Positions 62,040 to 64,000 of a stretch of DNA of 64,000 nucleotides are shown here, piece by piece. A program made the position numbers and the translations under genes. The notes under the pieces are model-generated. The model saw nothing but the letters and a program-made list of their open reading frames with translations. It was not told the DNA's origin and ran no database searches. The DNA lies in NCBI GenBank assembly GCA_963978895.1, contig OZ022242.1, forward strand, positions 8,577,114 through 8,641,113, in the 5' to 3' direction. This stretch comes from Erpobdella octoculata. Lineage: Eukaryota > Annelida > Clitellata > Hirudinida > Erpobdellidae. Each line of letters begins with the position of its first letter. Within the stretch, counting starts at the first letter, position 1.

Positions 62040-64000
62040 GGTCTTTAACAATGATTAATGTGCACCCGATAAACGTTCATTTGTCAATAAAAACCGCTGT
62101 GACTTGCGGTAGTATTGAGGCAGAGCATTCATACCAAAAGACAGGTTTATTTGTTTTGCCTTTCTGTACGTTTTCTTGTGTTGCCAGGTATTACTTAGTT
62201 GGTTAGATTAATTAATAAGATTTTGTCTGGTTATGTGAAAGTGTCTTTGAGAATTCGTCGTTTAATGGATTTTATTAATATCTCATTTGTCGTATTCGGA
62301 CGTTAAAACGATCAATTAATCTAATTGTTTATAAATTAGGTTTGCTTGATTGATTGATCGATTGATTTTTGAGTGATTGAAAATGATCATGTGTGTTTGT
62401 GTAATCCGCTCGTGTGTGTGTGTGTCCGTTTTAATTATGTGTGTTTTGTGTATGTGCATATAATGCAAAGGTTTCACATGTGATAGTTTCGCAGCGACAT
62501 CTCATTGCAGCGATACCCCGCGGAAAGAATTATTTTCCAGATGACCCCCGGGTATGGCACATTAAGTTGCGAAAACCTCCCTTTCGGTGCGCCCTTGATT
62601 CTATCTCACTCTGACATAATGACAAATTGCTGTTTGATGATTGCCAAAGCTGAAAACATTTTAACTGTAAAACATACAAAAAGCGCTGTTGTAAGCACCG
62701 CCTGAATTTTTCAGTCGGAGTTCCAGGCTTTAAAAAACATTAAAATTATCGTGTCAATTTTGTAAACAACACTTTATGACACATATTTTATTGGTTATTG
62801 TTTGTAATTTACTGTACAAATTAAATGAATAATCTACGGGTAAAGAGTCGACGAGTACACCATTTTATCCGCTACGCATAGGAATTCTAGGCCTGTTGAA
62901 ACGGACAGGGCCTGAACTTGTCGCCAATGAAACGGGCTGGACTGGGTCTGAAATTTTGCTCGTGAAATGGGCTGGGACAGACCGCAACAATTCATCTCGA
63001 TTTAAAATCATGCGTTCAGCTGTGCTAAAAAATCTTCAACTAGCTGTAGATTATGCTAGTATACACAAGGTAACGTAATTCCTTTCATGCATGGGTTTAA
63101 AAAAATCAGTTATCAACATATCAAGACGTACTTATGGATAGAGTGAAGATAAACTTTATATTAAATGCCCTAACATCAGAATTTTCATTATCATCATCTA
63201 TGCCAACTATTCAAATGAAGCGATTCAATAATAATAACAGTTAAACAAATTTTGTCAATTGCGTTTATAAATCCATCGTGGCCACCACTTACTCGCAGAA
63301 CAACCGCCAAAACTCAAACACCGGAAAAACGAAGCAAGGGCATACATACAAACATGGGCGACCGAAGGAGGGGGCAAGGGGGGCACTTGCTTTCCCCTGG
63401 ATTGATTCATTAAATTTTTTTAGACAAAAATAGACATTTATAATTAATTTTAACAACTGTGAATCTTTCTATTGTCATATTGATATCATCATCGTCATTA
63501 TCTTTAGGGATGCATCTCACTGATGCTCTACTTTTTACTCCTTTCACGTTCTCTAAACAATATGATGCGTGAAAAGTATCCAGAATCAGATCCAACACTG
63601 GCTAAATGGTTTATTTTAAGTATAATATAGAATAATAATTATTTCAGCTTGTATTAGTTAATAAGCTCATGTATAGTTGTTAGTTGTTGTGTAAATGGGC
63701 CTCCAAGAAACATTAGTGCGGTAATTTTTTTACTGATTGTTTGTTAAACTATTCTTTAATTGTCTCCTCTCATTTTCATTCAGTTTTTTCTAACTTTTTC
63801 TGTAAAGCCTTAAAGGTACACACATTTCTATTTAACAATGAAAGTTTGGCTGTGACTCTCCAAATAAAGCATTTTTGTAATTTTCAGCATGTTTTTAAAA
63901 CAATTTGGAATTTTTATTATTATGTAAAATAAAATAAAGTTAACCGAAAATTGTACTCTATATACCCGATTTTAAACAAAAAATGTTGAAATTTTTTTTG
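62040..64000. other. Intergenic DNA to the right edge
   Basis: No gene recognised. (gatt)n at 62347-62370; a copy of the gggcc-type repeat at 62885-63000 (tctaggcctgttgaaacggac); a hAT-MITE-like GC-rich scrap at 63352-63402 (gggcgaccgaaggagggggc). Short frames here have no recognisable features. Confidence 0.4.

Overview
The window is nuclear DNA from an animal, most likely a repeat-rich invertebrate; the phylum cannot be fixed from the sequence. The reasons are a spliced, clearly metazoan-type nucleoporin gene (NUP58) with short GT-AG introns, a tRNA-derived SINE-like repeat, CR1/L2-like and R2-like non-LTR relics, many hAT-type inverted-repeat elements, and very long tetranucleotide microsatellites in AT-rich DNA. 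There is no bacterial-style operon, CRISPR array, phage or virus-like module.

Three genes are well supported. (1) 9628-11556, minus strand: one uninterrupted 642-codon frame for a hydrophilic, Ser-rich, apparently disordered phosphoprotein of unknown function. (2) 14754-22637, plus strand: NUP58 (p58/p45), which I could assemble exon by exon into a 13-exon, 493-residue protein including an 8-nt microexon. (3) about 30840-32080, plus strand: a secreted 299-residue protein with a signal peptide, a PAN/apple-like domain, an expansin-like double-psi beta-barrel and a C-terminal beta-rich domain. The three genes show no sign of acting together; they are ordinary neighbours in a gene-poor stretch.

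The rest is repetitive. 1-5.7 kb: satellites, a 22-bp minisatellite and Helitron-like ends. 6.1-8.2 kb: LINE relic, (TA)n, SINE, (GATGAC)n. 12.8-14.1 kb: a near-perfect palindromic MITE, a pogo-like helix-turn-helix fragment and a hAT MITE. Inside NUP58: a decayed LINE, a 697-bp hAT element and a 26-bp array that carries branch-site-like motifs. 28.8-30.2 kb and 39.7-40.1 kb: two (GTAT)n loci sharing the same right flank. 32.9-33.2 kb: a perfect 33-bp inverted repeat around (TA)n. 34.6-35.3 kb: a LINE fragment inside a minisatellite. 36-47 kb: simple repeats, diverged tandem repeats and hAT-like ends. 48.6-49.7 kb: an R2-clade retroelement relic that lost its endonuclease. 53-56 kb: a 321-bp hAT MITE and a decayed hAT transposase copy. 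57.8-60 kb: (TC)n and about 760 bp of (GGAT)n. 60.5 kb: a cluster of CACGTG and TGACG motifs.

I found no convincing new biological system. The observations most worth a second look are the PAN plus expansin-like secreted protein, the NUP58 splicing architecture, and the tandem array of branch-site-like motifs in front of NUP58 exon 6.
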